A stretch of DNA of 64,000 nt. It comes from Scolanthus callimorphus (Eukaryota > Cnidaria > Anthozoa > Actiniaria > Edwardsiidae). Both the position numbers and the translations under genes were made by a program. The notes beneath the pieces are model-generated. The model saw nothing but the letters and a program-made list of their open reading frames with translations, was not told the DNA's origin and made no database searches. The stretch covers positions 23,432,280-23,496,279 of the forward strand of contig CM066924.1 in NCBI GenBank assembly GCA_033964015.1, written 5' to 3'. Numbering within the stretch: position 1 is the stretch's first letter; each line of letters opens with the position of its first letter. Positions 49,918 to 62,000 of this stretch are shown piece after piece.

Positions 49918-52900
49918 TTTCACTTCCGCAGTACTTTGAATAGGACTTCAATAGATCCATCTAAACTTCCTTTTGTATTTTATAAACTAAATCTCTACAT
50001 AGCAATATCTCTTACAAAAGAAACTCCCAATAGAAAATATATATTTACTTGGTGCTTTGTCCCTAATAGACTTGTTTCCAGATTTCATATTATATTCACG
50101 ATGGTCAAAAACTATCTGCCACAACAAGAATAGAGACGTTATATATCTCGCTTACACACTCACACAAGTGGTGTGGTGTGTTATGCAGATGGTTCACAGT
50201 AAAAAAAAAATATGACAGTATGTTGTAAAGAATTTCAGGATAAGATAAATTACAGATTTCTTTCCTAGTTTTTTATTATGTTTACTGCCGTTAAGACAAA
50301 TGCATCAAGGCATATGTGAGTGGAATTCCTTGCCTAGTTCACAGAGTTTCTGAGCTCAAATCCGGCAGTGTTTTCGCGCCAGAGCCGAGCTCGTGCAGTC
50401 ATGATGGGCTGGCTTGGTATTGTCGTTATCTTAAGCCTGAGTAGAGATCTAAGCAGCGATATCAAACGACCCGTGGACATCGCTTGATCGACGGTTCCCC
50501 GCGGCGCCAATGGTAACATGTTTGGGTTTTGGTCATTCTTACACAAATAGAGAACATGCTTTCCAACTGCGGTTCCCCAAAACATTGTAAGCAAACGTCT
50601 GCCTTCCTTGAAATTTACTATGACTTGCTTTCAGTAACTCTAAAAGTCTTTGCTGTTTTATGTTTCTTTCATTCCCACTTCAACGAGTATTTTCACTTTT
50701 TGAATAAATGAAAATTGTGGATTTTGGTAAAACATATAAACAACTAAAGTCATCGTTCGTTAGCTCGCCCCAAAATCCAAACGTTTTAATTTTACTATAC
50801 TTTACAGAAAAAGCATCAGTCAATTCCTTCAAATTTTCAAAATTAAAACAGGATTACACATTATAATATTCAATAATATTGATGTAAAAATTAACACCAA
50901 TCTCAGGCTTTTTATTTCTCATTTTGTAACTAAAATCTCCTAAACTTTTAATCGAAATTTCCATCCGCTTCTAAATAGACTGCGATTGCTTCTTTTCGAA
51001 GAATTTGGCTATTTCATCGTTCAGGTATAGTTGAGTATAGTTGATACTAGCTTTTGCTGTCGCCTAACGTCTGAATTATATCATTTTTCTCCTATTTTTC
51101 AAAATAACCTAGTAATTTCACTTACATGTCCTTATTCATGTTGAGGTTGATGTAAGAAAAACTCAGTCTTAACACAAATTGCTTTTGTTTCTGTTTCCAA
51201 GGCAAGAAATACAAAGTCCTAAATCATGGGGATTAATTTATATATTTCCTTTTACCAATTGATCCTTAATTTTTCTGTCCTTCAATAGAATTTTTCGTGA
51301 AGAAGCAGTCAGATCTACCATTGCGTCTGTCAAATAAGGATCTAGAAACTGATGAAATTTGAATATTATTTCATGTTGCCAAACTAAAAGATTGAAAGAC
51401 TGTGACAATATTGACAATTTTGACAATTACAGCATTAGAAGTGACAAACAAATCGTGATGGAGTTTTGTTTTGCGCAGCGCTTACATGTCAAGTCTTAAA
51501 ACTAACGGTGTAAACCCTAGTGCTTGGTAGTTAACTTATCTGTTGTTTAGAGATGTTAAGGAAATCAGGGCGGGGAACCTTGGATCTCACTCAACTGGAT
51601 TTTATTTCCTAGATATTGTAAATCCATGAGAATTCATCCATTGAATTGTAAAAAAAGAACATTGCATAATTAGAAATTTAGAAATCACCTGTGAATCTAT
51701 CGGCGAAAAGTCCAGATTACAATTTCACTGTCTGTTTATATTCTATTAATATTTTGATTTAATTTTTAATTTTTATGTCTTTAGGAATAATTTCCACATT
51801 TTCATTTTATTCTTACTATGCTTCCTGTTTTTCCAAACAGTTTATATTCTTATTGGAATAAAAATAACGAAAAAGCAAATTCCGTGACCGTCAATCAATC
51901 AATGTTTTATCCGTTTTGAAAGATTTAAGCGAACTCCGACCGACATTGAAAGACAATGCGGTCAGAAAAGCAGACCTTAAAAACTTGCTATATCCTTCGC
52001 TTTGTAAACAACCTCTCGGGCTGTGCAGTCCACGGCAAATAAAACCACACGTAGTAGGGAGAGCGCAATTTGCCTGGCTTCCGTTATATCGGCTGTGATT
52101 TTTATTACTGTAAACAAATCGTCGATTGATGCATATTTGGGATCGATCCGAAGTTTTGTCTTAATGCTGGATTGATCTGAGAATGTGTTCAGTAGTTCTG
52201 AAGAGATGCGTTAATAGTAAGTACTTATTTTAGTCTTGCACAATTCCCGTCCGCCTGTGTTGAATGTACATTTGTGTAATCTACTTGGCGATGTGCGGAG
52301 GTGACGTATGACCATGTACTCTCTTTCGCGCAGAATTCAGCGTTTCATTTTCTTAACAAAGAAAAAAATCTTCGTCGATATTATACGGCGATATCTTTAC
52401 AAAACCTGGTATACCTTTTGTGAGTCGTATTTTTTTATAGAAACAAAGGGCCACCTTTACATTAATTTAAGAGTCTCATTTTTGTGAGTATAACAGGGAT
52501 ATTTTTTTCATAATTTCTCTCCTATTTTTTTCTTTCTTTTTGTCGTCTGGATGGAAATTGCCTTTTCAGTTGATAAGTTTATTTCTAGCGGGAAAAATGT
52601 ATTAATATCGACGAAAACGGTACATAATCGCAAACATGTAAACCTGTTCCCATCTGCCCGAAAATCTTTATTGTGCCTTTCTATTTTATGTGAACACCGA
52701 TACGTTTTATCCGCAACGAAAAACTTGTATCTTCGAGCGGAAAACAGAGTATTTATTGATTTGTTTTGCGGCTATGTTCTTTATCGTGATTCTGTTTCAT
52801 TCAGGGATTATCAGTGACAGCGCTGTGATCAGTTAAGACCGAGATGTAGTGATTTCCATGCTCCTCGCTGCTTACGCGTAATGACATATTAATGTGTATC

Positions 52901-54685
52901 TCTGCGCATTTCCTTGGTCGGTTTCCTCATTTCTCTAGTTAGGCGCGCGGGTCGGAAAAATTCAAAATTCGATACCTCGCGCTTGTGACAAGCAATATGA
53001 AATCACAATTGCGCTCTTGGATAATCCTCTATTCTTGAGTTGGCTGCTAAGAGCCACTGAGACAGTTACGCACTTCAGCCTCGGGCAAGGATTAAAATCG
53101 TGGCTGATTAGTTGGTTTGTTTTGCAAATACTATCTCTGGTTGTGAGACAACTCGGAGCCGCCCTCTGATGGTACAAGACAACCCACCTCAGATGTGAGC
53201 TCCGTCACACCTGTCGGTGAACTGAGTCGTCTTGATATGGACTTCACCAATACATCAGTATGCAGCGTGAAAGATTCTCGACTCCTTTCCACTGCCTACA
53301 ATTCCCACGAAGCAGACACAGCAAAAACAAAACTCAATAAACTACATGTTATTTTAACTGTGAAAGCGCACGCACAATGTAATTTCAAGATTGCCAACTT
53401 CGTGCAAAAAATGCGCAAAAGAAATAATGAATAAATTTTAGTCAGTTCGCTTCTCGGTACGGTCCCGGAAGGCTTGTCCTTTTAGGTAGTTTTTATTTAG
53501 AATCAGGCTGCAAATCCTGGAAGAAAACTCCATCAGATGGGCTTCTCTGCGGCGAACTCTGTGCCCTTCAATGAAACTAGCTTTACGCGGGAGAAATATA
53601 GATTAATCAATCATTCTTGACGTAAAAATCCTGTTTTTCTATCCTTAAATTCTTCGGTAAAAAGTTAATGTTATGGCCCTGAGACGTTTGTAGGGCTCAT
53701 CATGCCATTTGAACACTGAAATGAATGAAATATACAACGTTGTACAATAGGATATCATGGGAAGGAACAGCTCAATTGTCTGTGCGTTTGAAAACATATC
53801 TCCTTTGTATATCGTCAAAGAAGAGATCTTGGTTGAGAAACCAGATTAAAATGAATAAATAGCTCATAAGATGCGAGATGCAAGATATTTTTTGGCGTGA
53901 GGTTCTCATAGGAAATTGAGTCTCATCTACAGATCAATGAAATGTAATTTTCCGGAATCTCCCATGAACGAAACTAAAATTAGAAGAAATCTTTGGTCAA
54001 CCTGTGCTCTTCACCTTTTGGCTGCACCAAAAGTCGAGTTATATCTTCGCCACAGCCCTGTACTGTCTCAGCGGGCCATACTCGCGCTCTCGCTGGTCTA
54101 TACTCGGACTAACTGGTCCATAATCGCGTTCGATTCACTGTGATGCGTTGTAAAGTGTGATTTCTGAAGGAGATGAACTTTAAAAAACTCGTTTAACTAA
54201 CAGAGCCCTCAGTTTTGGAGAGCGCGTTTGTTTTGGGGTGAGATTATCAAAGTGACAGGCGAAACATGACATGTTTGCGCTCACGGACGTGATCTGAATC
54301 GAGCTGGTATTTCCACATGGAGTCTTGAGCGATGGCTTATCGTGGTTTCGGCCTTTATAACACACGGTTATTGATACCTACTATCGTTCTCTCATTTTAT
54401 CGGTTCACCTTTCAACAACGGTAATACTGTGATCCATCAACGGAGAGAAATCGATTCGGTTTGAAGGTTGTTTAGGTTGCACTCGAGTTTTCTTTCATTG
54501 GCACGAGCTCCCATATACTTATCGTTCTTAGCTCACGTTCTCTATTATAAATCTTTCAAAAGTAAGTGAAAACATTCTACTAACTTGCGTTTACTGAGCT
54601 ATGACGTTTTGCAGCAACCCGGACTAGACTTAGAGCGGAGCCTAGTGTTTGTAATGAGGTCTTTACTGAAATGACAACAAGTGTA

Positions 54686-54698
54686 GCTAATCATTAGC
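54686..54698. promoter_or_regulatory. Palindromic paired TAAT site upstream of Islet
   Basis: GCTAATCATTAGC is a perfect palindrome about a central C, with two inverted TAAT cores and CATTAG, compatible with the preference of ISL-type homeodomains for CTAATG. It is 1.3 kb upstream of the start codon. Autoregulation is inference only. Confidence 0.3.
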
Positions 54699-55800
54699 AA
54701 AAATTAGCCCTAGCGCACATACAAAAGCATAGCGCCTGGGTAATCGCAAACAGATAACAAAAACAATGCGCCAATGGCCTAACAAATCCCCAACCTCAGC
54801 AATGAAAACAAAGACCTTTCTTTTCATTGTCCAGCGCATAAATAATTTGAATACTGACTTTGTTCGCCTATTGAATAGCCAAGCACTCGGGTAAATATTT
54901 TTAGTTGTAGCTCATGTCAATACAGCGTGGTATTTCTCGCATTCCACGCTATGGGGTTGATATTCGGGGTTATGCTACATCGTGAGGACCTTGATTTACC
55001 GCGTAGCGCTGAATAATCCGTTTATTTAGTCGTGATAACGGGGGCGGAGTTGCTAACGAGCGGGATCCGAATTGTGTGGTTCTCACTGTGCGTGTATATA
55101 CACTGCTAATTAGCGATGCAGTGTTTGGGCAGCGTTTAGAACTAGAAGTCGAGACGCCGCTTTCAAATGTATTGAAATATCTCTGTTGTGCTACGGCCTC
55201 CCCTTGGCTGCGGAACAATGGCGCGCGATGGCATGTGAAAACCGACACGCTGAGTGACAGTCGATAAACACAGTCAACAGTTCACCCCGTGTTACGCAGT
55301 TCATACATTGCGCTGGTATCCGCCAGATAAACTCGTGTTTACTCTACAAGCAAGGTCCTGCAATCGCTACTCCACACGAGAACAAGGAATCTCCGGGCTC
55401 TCTGGCCGCCACGTGGAGTTGTCGAGCTCAATTCTAGAGTAATTGTCTGTCATTGTCACATGAAAGGTTCTGACAGGATTCGTTTATAACTTGACAGCTC
55501 GGCTGTCGCTCCGGCATCACGATCATCAGTTCGAATCGTTCGATCCGCCGCGCGATGATGCATTCGATTCGATCACAAGGGTTTCCACGCTAGGTGACGC
55601 TGTCTTTAGACTCGCTACATAGTATATGGAACAACTATTCTTGAGATTCCATTCGATGGTACGTTCGATCGGACCTTACTTCTTTTTCCACCTGTCTTAA
55701 TCAAAGCTGCTAATCTCAAATCTAAAGGGGCTGACACTCAGTGAAAGGCGGTGATCCAATGACAATCGGCTGCCTACACAACAGGCGCCAATTTGTGAAC

Positions 55801-56010
55801 TCGTCGGTTTGCCTGCTGGCCAATAAACACTCAGTTATTGACAGCCTTTAACACGTGACCGCGCGCCAGAGCCAACCACCAATAATATATGGTCCCCAAG
55901 AGGGATCGGAATTTTGAAGTGTTGGTTTCGTCAGCTGGCGTACGGGTGAGAGTGTAATCCCCGAGTGCAGATAACACGGTATATACTGGGCATTACAGCG
56001 CGGCCACGGG
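55801..56010 (+). promoter_or_regulatory. Probable proximal promoter and 5' UTR of the Islet gene
   Basis: This stretch is richer in CpG than most of the window and holds several promoter-like motifs. These are CCAAT at 55820 and 55879, a forkhead-like AATAAACA at 55822, TGACAG (TALE-type core) at 55839, a CACGTG E-box at 55852 and a TATA-like AATATAT near 55884. A start site about 30 bases beyond the last would give a 5' UTR of roughly 95 bases. Motif matches this short occur by chance, and a further upstream non-coding exon is possible. Confidence 0.35.
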
Positions 56011-56032
56011 ATGACCGATCACGGCGCTAAAA
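56011..56032 (+). CDS. isl1: Islet coding exon 1 (start codon and N-terminal tail)
   Basis: A 22-nt coding part gives MTDHGAK plus one base. It joins the AG of exon 2 to make a Lys codon, so the N-terminus reads MTDHGAKKKRRVSMC. Vertebrate ISL1 has the same style of short acidic tail followed by KKKR just before the first LIM cysteine. The donor is A|GTAGGT at 56033. The start was chosen because it is the nearest upstream ATG whose donor fits the required phase (one base left over) and gives the family-like basic run. There is no in-frame alternative within exon 2 before the LIM domain except Met14, which would sit next to the first zinc ligand. Confidence 0.85.
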
Positions 56033-59000
56033 GTAGGTGAATCAATCAACTCGGTTGCATCCATCCCGGCTATAAAGAACAACTAGCGCCTACTCAGAGA
56101 GGAATGCATAGTGAATTCTCCACTGTGGGAATTTCCTGTGTCACGCTTGCCACTATATACATCTCAGTCGTTTACTCGTGCTAATTCCTGACTGTTGTGA
56201 TTGCAGAGAAGCGCCGAGTATCCATGTGCGTAGGTTGCGGCTCTCAAATTCACGATCAGTACATCCTACGAGTGGCACCGGACTTAGAGTGGCATGCGAG
56301 CTGTCTAAAATGCGCTGACTGCCATACTTACCTGGATGAGACGTGTACCTGCTTCGTACGCGATGGCAAAACGTACTGCAAGCGTGATTATGTACGGTAG
56401 GTCATATATATCATGTATACTGTGTCGAACTGTGTGTATACTCGGCGGCGCGATTGCAATGCTGTTTGAATCCAAACCATGGGAGTCTATTGAGCCTATT
56501 GATGTACTCTGATGGTGATCTTTGTGATTATAGCGACAGCCGTAGAGGAGCGCTCTCATTTTCGATACGTTGTGTTGTTAATTAGGAACACATAGTGGTT
56601 GATGGCATTGTTTCTAGAGATAAACTGACAGCGCAGCAACACGGACTTCTATCTAGTCCATACTCGCCGGATTGCGCGTAGAATTACAACCATTCTCCAG
56701 TATTTCCCTCGCTGGAAACGATTAGATCAGATTATGTATTTGGCACCAGATTAAAACACAGCTAATTAGAAAGAAATTCACACCAAAGCCCGAAAGGTTA
56801 GCTTTGAGAGAACTGTCCTTCACACGTAAATTTTCTTGGACTCCGCCTCCGTCGAATTGTGGGTGAGCAAGGCGGGAAAGTTTGGTGTATATTCTCAGGC
56901 AGGAGGCAAAAACATCTTCCCGCATGGCTGTACTGTCATTTCTGATATTTCCTTCCTATGCTGGTTTTGTTTGTGTCGAGAGGGTTTTTCCTAAGTCGCG
57001 AGATCATTAGCGCGTCTTCTGTACCGGTTGATCGCCTTCTTTGCGCGTTTGTTTTGGGGTCAAAGAAGACTGGTTTAGGAAATGGCTGTATTTACCAAAG
57101 TTGTTCTGCAAAGCAGGGTATTTACTCTTCTCTCTGCTTAACGTGGTGATTTTGCTTCCACGGCAGGTTGTTCGGCACCAAGTGTGCAAAATGCTCGCTG
57201 AACTTCAGTAAGAACGACTTCGTAATGCGAGCGCGGAGTAAAATCTACCACATAGATTGCTTTCGCTGCGTGGCCTGTAGTCGACAGCTTGTTCCCGGAG
57301 ATGAATTTGCACTGCGGGAAGATGGATTATTCTGCAAAGCAGATCATGAAATTGTCGAGAAAGCTACGGCTACTGCTCAAGCTACGCATGTGAGGAACAA
57401 CAACAGTCAGCGAGCGGCGCCTCAAACGGGGGGTGAGTTTCTATGCGGTAGGTCTCCTACTGAAGTTATCAGGGCTCTAATCAAATTGAAGGGTGATAAT
57501 ACTATTATCATCTCCCTTTGACTGTTAGTATCAAATGTACGCGAGTTTTAAAATCCCATCAACTCTGCGGAATTTCTAGTTTTTAGTAGAAAGCTAATAT
57601 TTTAGCGGACGCTTGCGCTAAGCTAGCTGTAACAACGGATTATAGCATCATCGGTTCACGAGATGAGTCGAGAGTGTTGACTAGCGGTTGACGAGTTCAT
57701 TGCGGTGTTTTACGGTTTGTGTATTACCCTTAGTGGTATCATACAGGATTATAAACGTAGCCCTCAATTAGCTTCAACGCGGCTAAGTGCTTGTGACACA
57801 AAAGCTCTGAGTATTATAAATCTTCCTGCCCAGAATTGTTCCATTTAAAGGTATCGAACATAGACTCTTTGAACACTCGTGAGCAGCCAAGAACCGAATC
57901 GAACTGATTACACCAAGGAACTACGATTCCTTCAAGACACATCCGGTGTTATAAATTCTTATTGCCTCAATAAAACTTTCAGATGTGTGCAGGTAAACTA
58001 AACACTGCCTCCTGTGGCGCGCGGGGGGATATTTATCCGGTAAATGGTGATTTTAGCAGCACTCGCAATGTTTTATGAGGGCTATGGGTTATTCACAAGC
58101 GGAATATGCGGGCCAGTTATGGCTGCATGAAGCGTTGTGATCGCTCTGTTGCGCTGTTGTCCGAGGTTTTGTTTTTAATTTGATTCTTTATTCCACAGGG
58201 CAAACAAATGGTTCGACACCGCCAGAGAGCACTCCTAGTAAACGAAAAACGGACCGCCCTACGCGAGTACGGACTGTGCTAAATGAAAAGCAACTACATA
58301 CTCTAAGGACTTGCTATAATGCAAACCCAAGGCCAGACGCCATGATGAAGGAACAGTTAGTCGAAATGACAGGCTTGAGTCCGAGAGTCATCCGTGTCTG
58401 GTTTCAAAACAAGCGGTGCAAGGATAAGAAAAAGGCAAATAATACAATTCTTAAGTCTCAACCAGCGTCGAGCTGTGGCTCGGATGATATTCAGGTGAGC
58501 AGCTTGTGCGGAAAAAATTAACGTCCTCCAAATCTCCTCACCTAAAACTCACTACTAAGGCTAGGGTTAGCTAGGCCGTTAGTCTGGAGTCAAATGCACG
58601 GGAACAGCGCGAACCGATTTATCTGTATCATTTATTTAACCAGCTTCTGTCTAAGAGCTTTAACTGAAGCAGCAGGTATTGACTTTTGGCAAGCATCTTG
58701 CGCTGTAATTCTCCAAGGAGCAAGCTCCTTGTTTGAGGTAATTGAAGGAATTAGGACGGAGGTGTTAATTTGGAAGGGTCTTTCCACACTGGCAGCTGCC
58801 CTGAGAGAAATTGTCTCCCGTGTTTCATGCTAGACCATTTCACAATTCATAAATCGTCTGTCCTCAAACTATCTTCGATCAATATGTGTGTGTGAATGCT
58901 AGAAAAATACCTGGCAAGTACACAAAATCTCGCACGATTTATAATCAATCACTTCTTTTTTGTTGTATAAAGATAAACCTTGCGCGTTATAGGGTCACCA

Positions 59001-62000
59001 CACTTGAAACCTTCTCTCGCGCCGATCCTTAGCTTTAGCGTGAGTTTACAGAAAGAGAACTACGCGACAATCGTTCACTCGATTATAAATATAAATCACT
59101 TTGGGGAGGATCATAAATGCTAGCGTTATGTCACGGATTTGAGCGAATGAATCGCATGTGTATCGTGGCGTAATCGCGCACTAGGCACTTCCATGTCGTG
59201 TTTTTAACATTTTTGTCAGGAAACCTTGAACTCATTTATGACGAAACCCGCTGCTTCATTAGCTGGATCAGCCCATTTATCGAGCCCAAACTATTCGTTG
59301 TGGATTTTTCAGATTATTTTGGCGTAACAAATAATTATCCGCTTTGTTCGCAAGCTTCAGCGCCCCGCGGTGTTCTGCAAAAATATTTAGTCTTCACGCC
59401 CCCTGAGCTTGCTACCCCTAAGCGTGCCTGTTTCTTCACTTTTTAATCCTCGTATCCTACTCCTCTCTTGCCATAGAACCCTAATAGTCTTTCTCCGACT
59501 GGCGCACCGCCTAGGACACTTCCACAACAAGCCATCTCGGCAATGTCGGGTGTTCCGTATGGACCGAATTCAGGTTCTTTGAGACCTGACGTTCCTATGT
59601 CAGACATCTCGAGTTACCAGCCTTGGAAAGCGCTAAATGATTTCGCCATGCACAATGAGATAGACCAAGGGGCATTTCAACAACTGGTAAGTATTTATTT
59701 CGCATTTTAACACTTGGATTTATCTCTGCCGCGAAAGTACTGCATACTTCGAATTTTCTGACTGTTATTATTAGCAACTCCAAATGCGCTCCGGATGCTG
59801 AGGGTTGGATTGCCTCTGGCTTAGCTTGCCTTCTAGCAATGGCTATCAAATTAGAATGAGTTTGCATGCAGAGTATCACTGCGAAGCTAAAAAGCCTCGC
59901 GTTTCTTCCCCATTCTCGTTTTGGTTTTTCTCGTGGGGTATTCTGTTATTTTTGAGCGTTTAGTCTATGCTCGCTCAAGTACGTCGAAGATGAATTGTCA
60001 ATTTATCATGACGTACTCCTCTCATTGGCGTGCGCGCAGTATTCGCTTCTTAAATGAAACCACATTGAATTTCTTGAGCAATGTAACTCCTGGTTAGAAT
60101 TAGTAGCATAAGCTTAAGGCCCATTTTAGAATATTTACCACCTATGCCTGAAAAGATCTCAAATGAAATTGACTCGATATAGCACCCGATCAAAGATTCT
60201 AATTGTTGAGTAATTTTCCGAGTAAGCACGTGCTAGGGAAACATAAATGGACAAATCTTATACTTTCTGGGAGTTCATCTCGTATCCGCTAGCAACCAGC
60301 TATGTTCTGTTTTGTCAAGGTTTAGAATTGATAAATTTGTTCTTCCAATAAGTTCTAGTTTTCCTATACAATATACCTATCGACCTTCCTGACAAGTTCT
60401 CTGGCTTGTCAAGAAACACTTCAAGTCTCCCATCCGTTTGAACCTGAAAAAGAAATCTTTCTCGCCCCTAGTCATACCCCATCAGATAGATGCGTAGATA
60501 CTTTTCCGAGGAATTGATTTCTGTGTTGTGTTCGTTTAAAGCATTTGCATTTTTACTCTATAGAAGTTCCCAGAAGGAATAATCTCTCACACCTTGCGTT
60601 TTCAAATTGGCCGCAATGCGCACAATAGGTTGTGTATCGGGGTGTTTGCTTGGCTCTATGAACTATCGTTTACAGGTCAAATAACTGTGCTATACACGGA
60701 ATATGCCTCATGCAAGCTATTATTAAGCACTAAATGCTAGGTATATGGACCGCTTTTGCGCGCGCTGAAGATGTTTCTCCTCAGTGTGTTTAACTCTGGT
60801 CTAAGAGGCCCTCTTGAGGTAAATTCTCGCCCGTCACTTTCGTTCTTAAGAAACTGGTGTGAGACATCGCCAAGTTGAAGCCTTCTCATTTCTACAACTC
60901 ACAAACACTTTGGATCACATACAAAGGGCTACTGTTTTCGGCGTTTTCGCATCACTGAATGTTTGTCGTGTCATGTCCGTGTGTTTGAAGGGATTTTTTG
61001 ATTTGTCATTTTGATTGTTAGCTCAGCTAAATCAAGAACCCAGGTACTGCCTCCCGCTCAACCCAATAACCAATTATCGACAAATATAAACGATTTTCGT
61101 TTTTGTCAAGACATTGCGCAAATTTGGCATTAACGGCCAGGCTAACGAAGCTTAACATTTTTGAAAAGAATAATTGGCTTTGTGTTGAAGTTGAATTTCT
61201 GATTTCTCTGACTGTTTTTAATTGTCTCATGCAAACCATAGTTATCAAAACCATACACGTCGGTTTATCGGGCATTACAGCCCTTTGACCTGACATTTTT
61301 GCTTCATTGAGTCCCCATCGTTCTCGCGTCTCGAAAACTTTCTTTAACAGTTCCGCATCTTTCCCAGCGACAAAACCTAGCCCTCCTCCACAGCGTGAAA
61401 GCAAAGATGGCTAACTCAGACATATTTATTGAACAATAGCCTCCAATGTATGCGCTTGAATAAAGTAAAACCAGAAGCAAACTAAACGTTGAAATCATGT
61501 TTGCAATTTCTATAAAGTTTTAATTTTTAGGTAAATAATCACCACGGGGAAGTGAAAATAATTTCACTTTGTCTTTGTTTGAATCCTAAGCTGCTTTCTT
61601 AACTAGGTCAAAAGGTAAAGATGGTATTATTCTACTAAACGCGCCCGCCTTTGTCTTATTATTTAATTTCGAATTAGTTATTCACCGTTGGGATCAAAGC
61701 CAAAGCGCTCCAGGAAAAAATCGATCTTTTTTTCTCGATCACGAAGCTGAACGAGTAAGGTTAACTTTGTCCCTGGAGCGAACTAGGAATACATTTTTCA
61801 CGGTCTCTCGGCTAGTGTCGTGTTTAGGAGATAGATATTGGGCCTAGCAATGGGGCCTTTGTTCATAGAAAGCACCTTCCAGCTCATGAACCAAGGGAGG
61901 GGAACGCGACAAGATTGTCTAAATAACAGAAAACCTTATGGTATTTCATTTTTCTTGTCATTTTAGGTCCATTTTAGTGAACAAGCGCCTGGCAGCTTGC

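Larger units (their letters stand above)
47179..55800. other. Islet 5' flank, no gene recognised
   Basis: No recognisable exon. Minus-strand frames of 133, 103 and 68 codons between 47185 and 48489 have no identifiable domain. The TC microsatellite is at 49883. From about 53.2 kb CpG becomes denser, and a perfect 13-bp palindrome GCTAATCATTAGC lies at 54686-54698. Regulatory elements of the downstream gene may lie here. Confidence 0.5.

Noticed and set aside
55500..55580. Cluster of TTCGATC/ATTCGAT words upstream of Islet, considered as a tRNA B box or binding-site array
   Set aside because: No cloverleaf can be drawn and spacing is irregular.
55980..55985. TATATA just before exon 1 as the main TATA box
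   Set aside because: Only 26 bases from the start codon, leaving no room for a 5' UTR.
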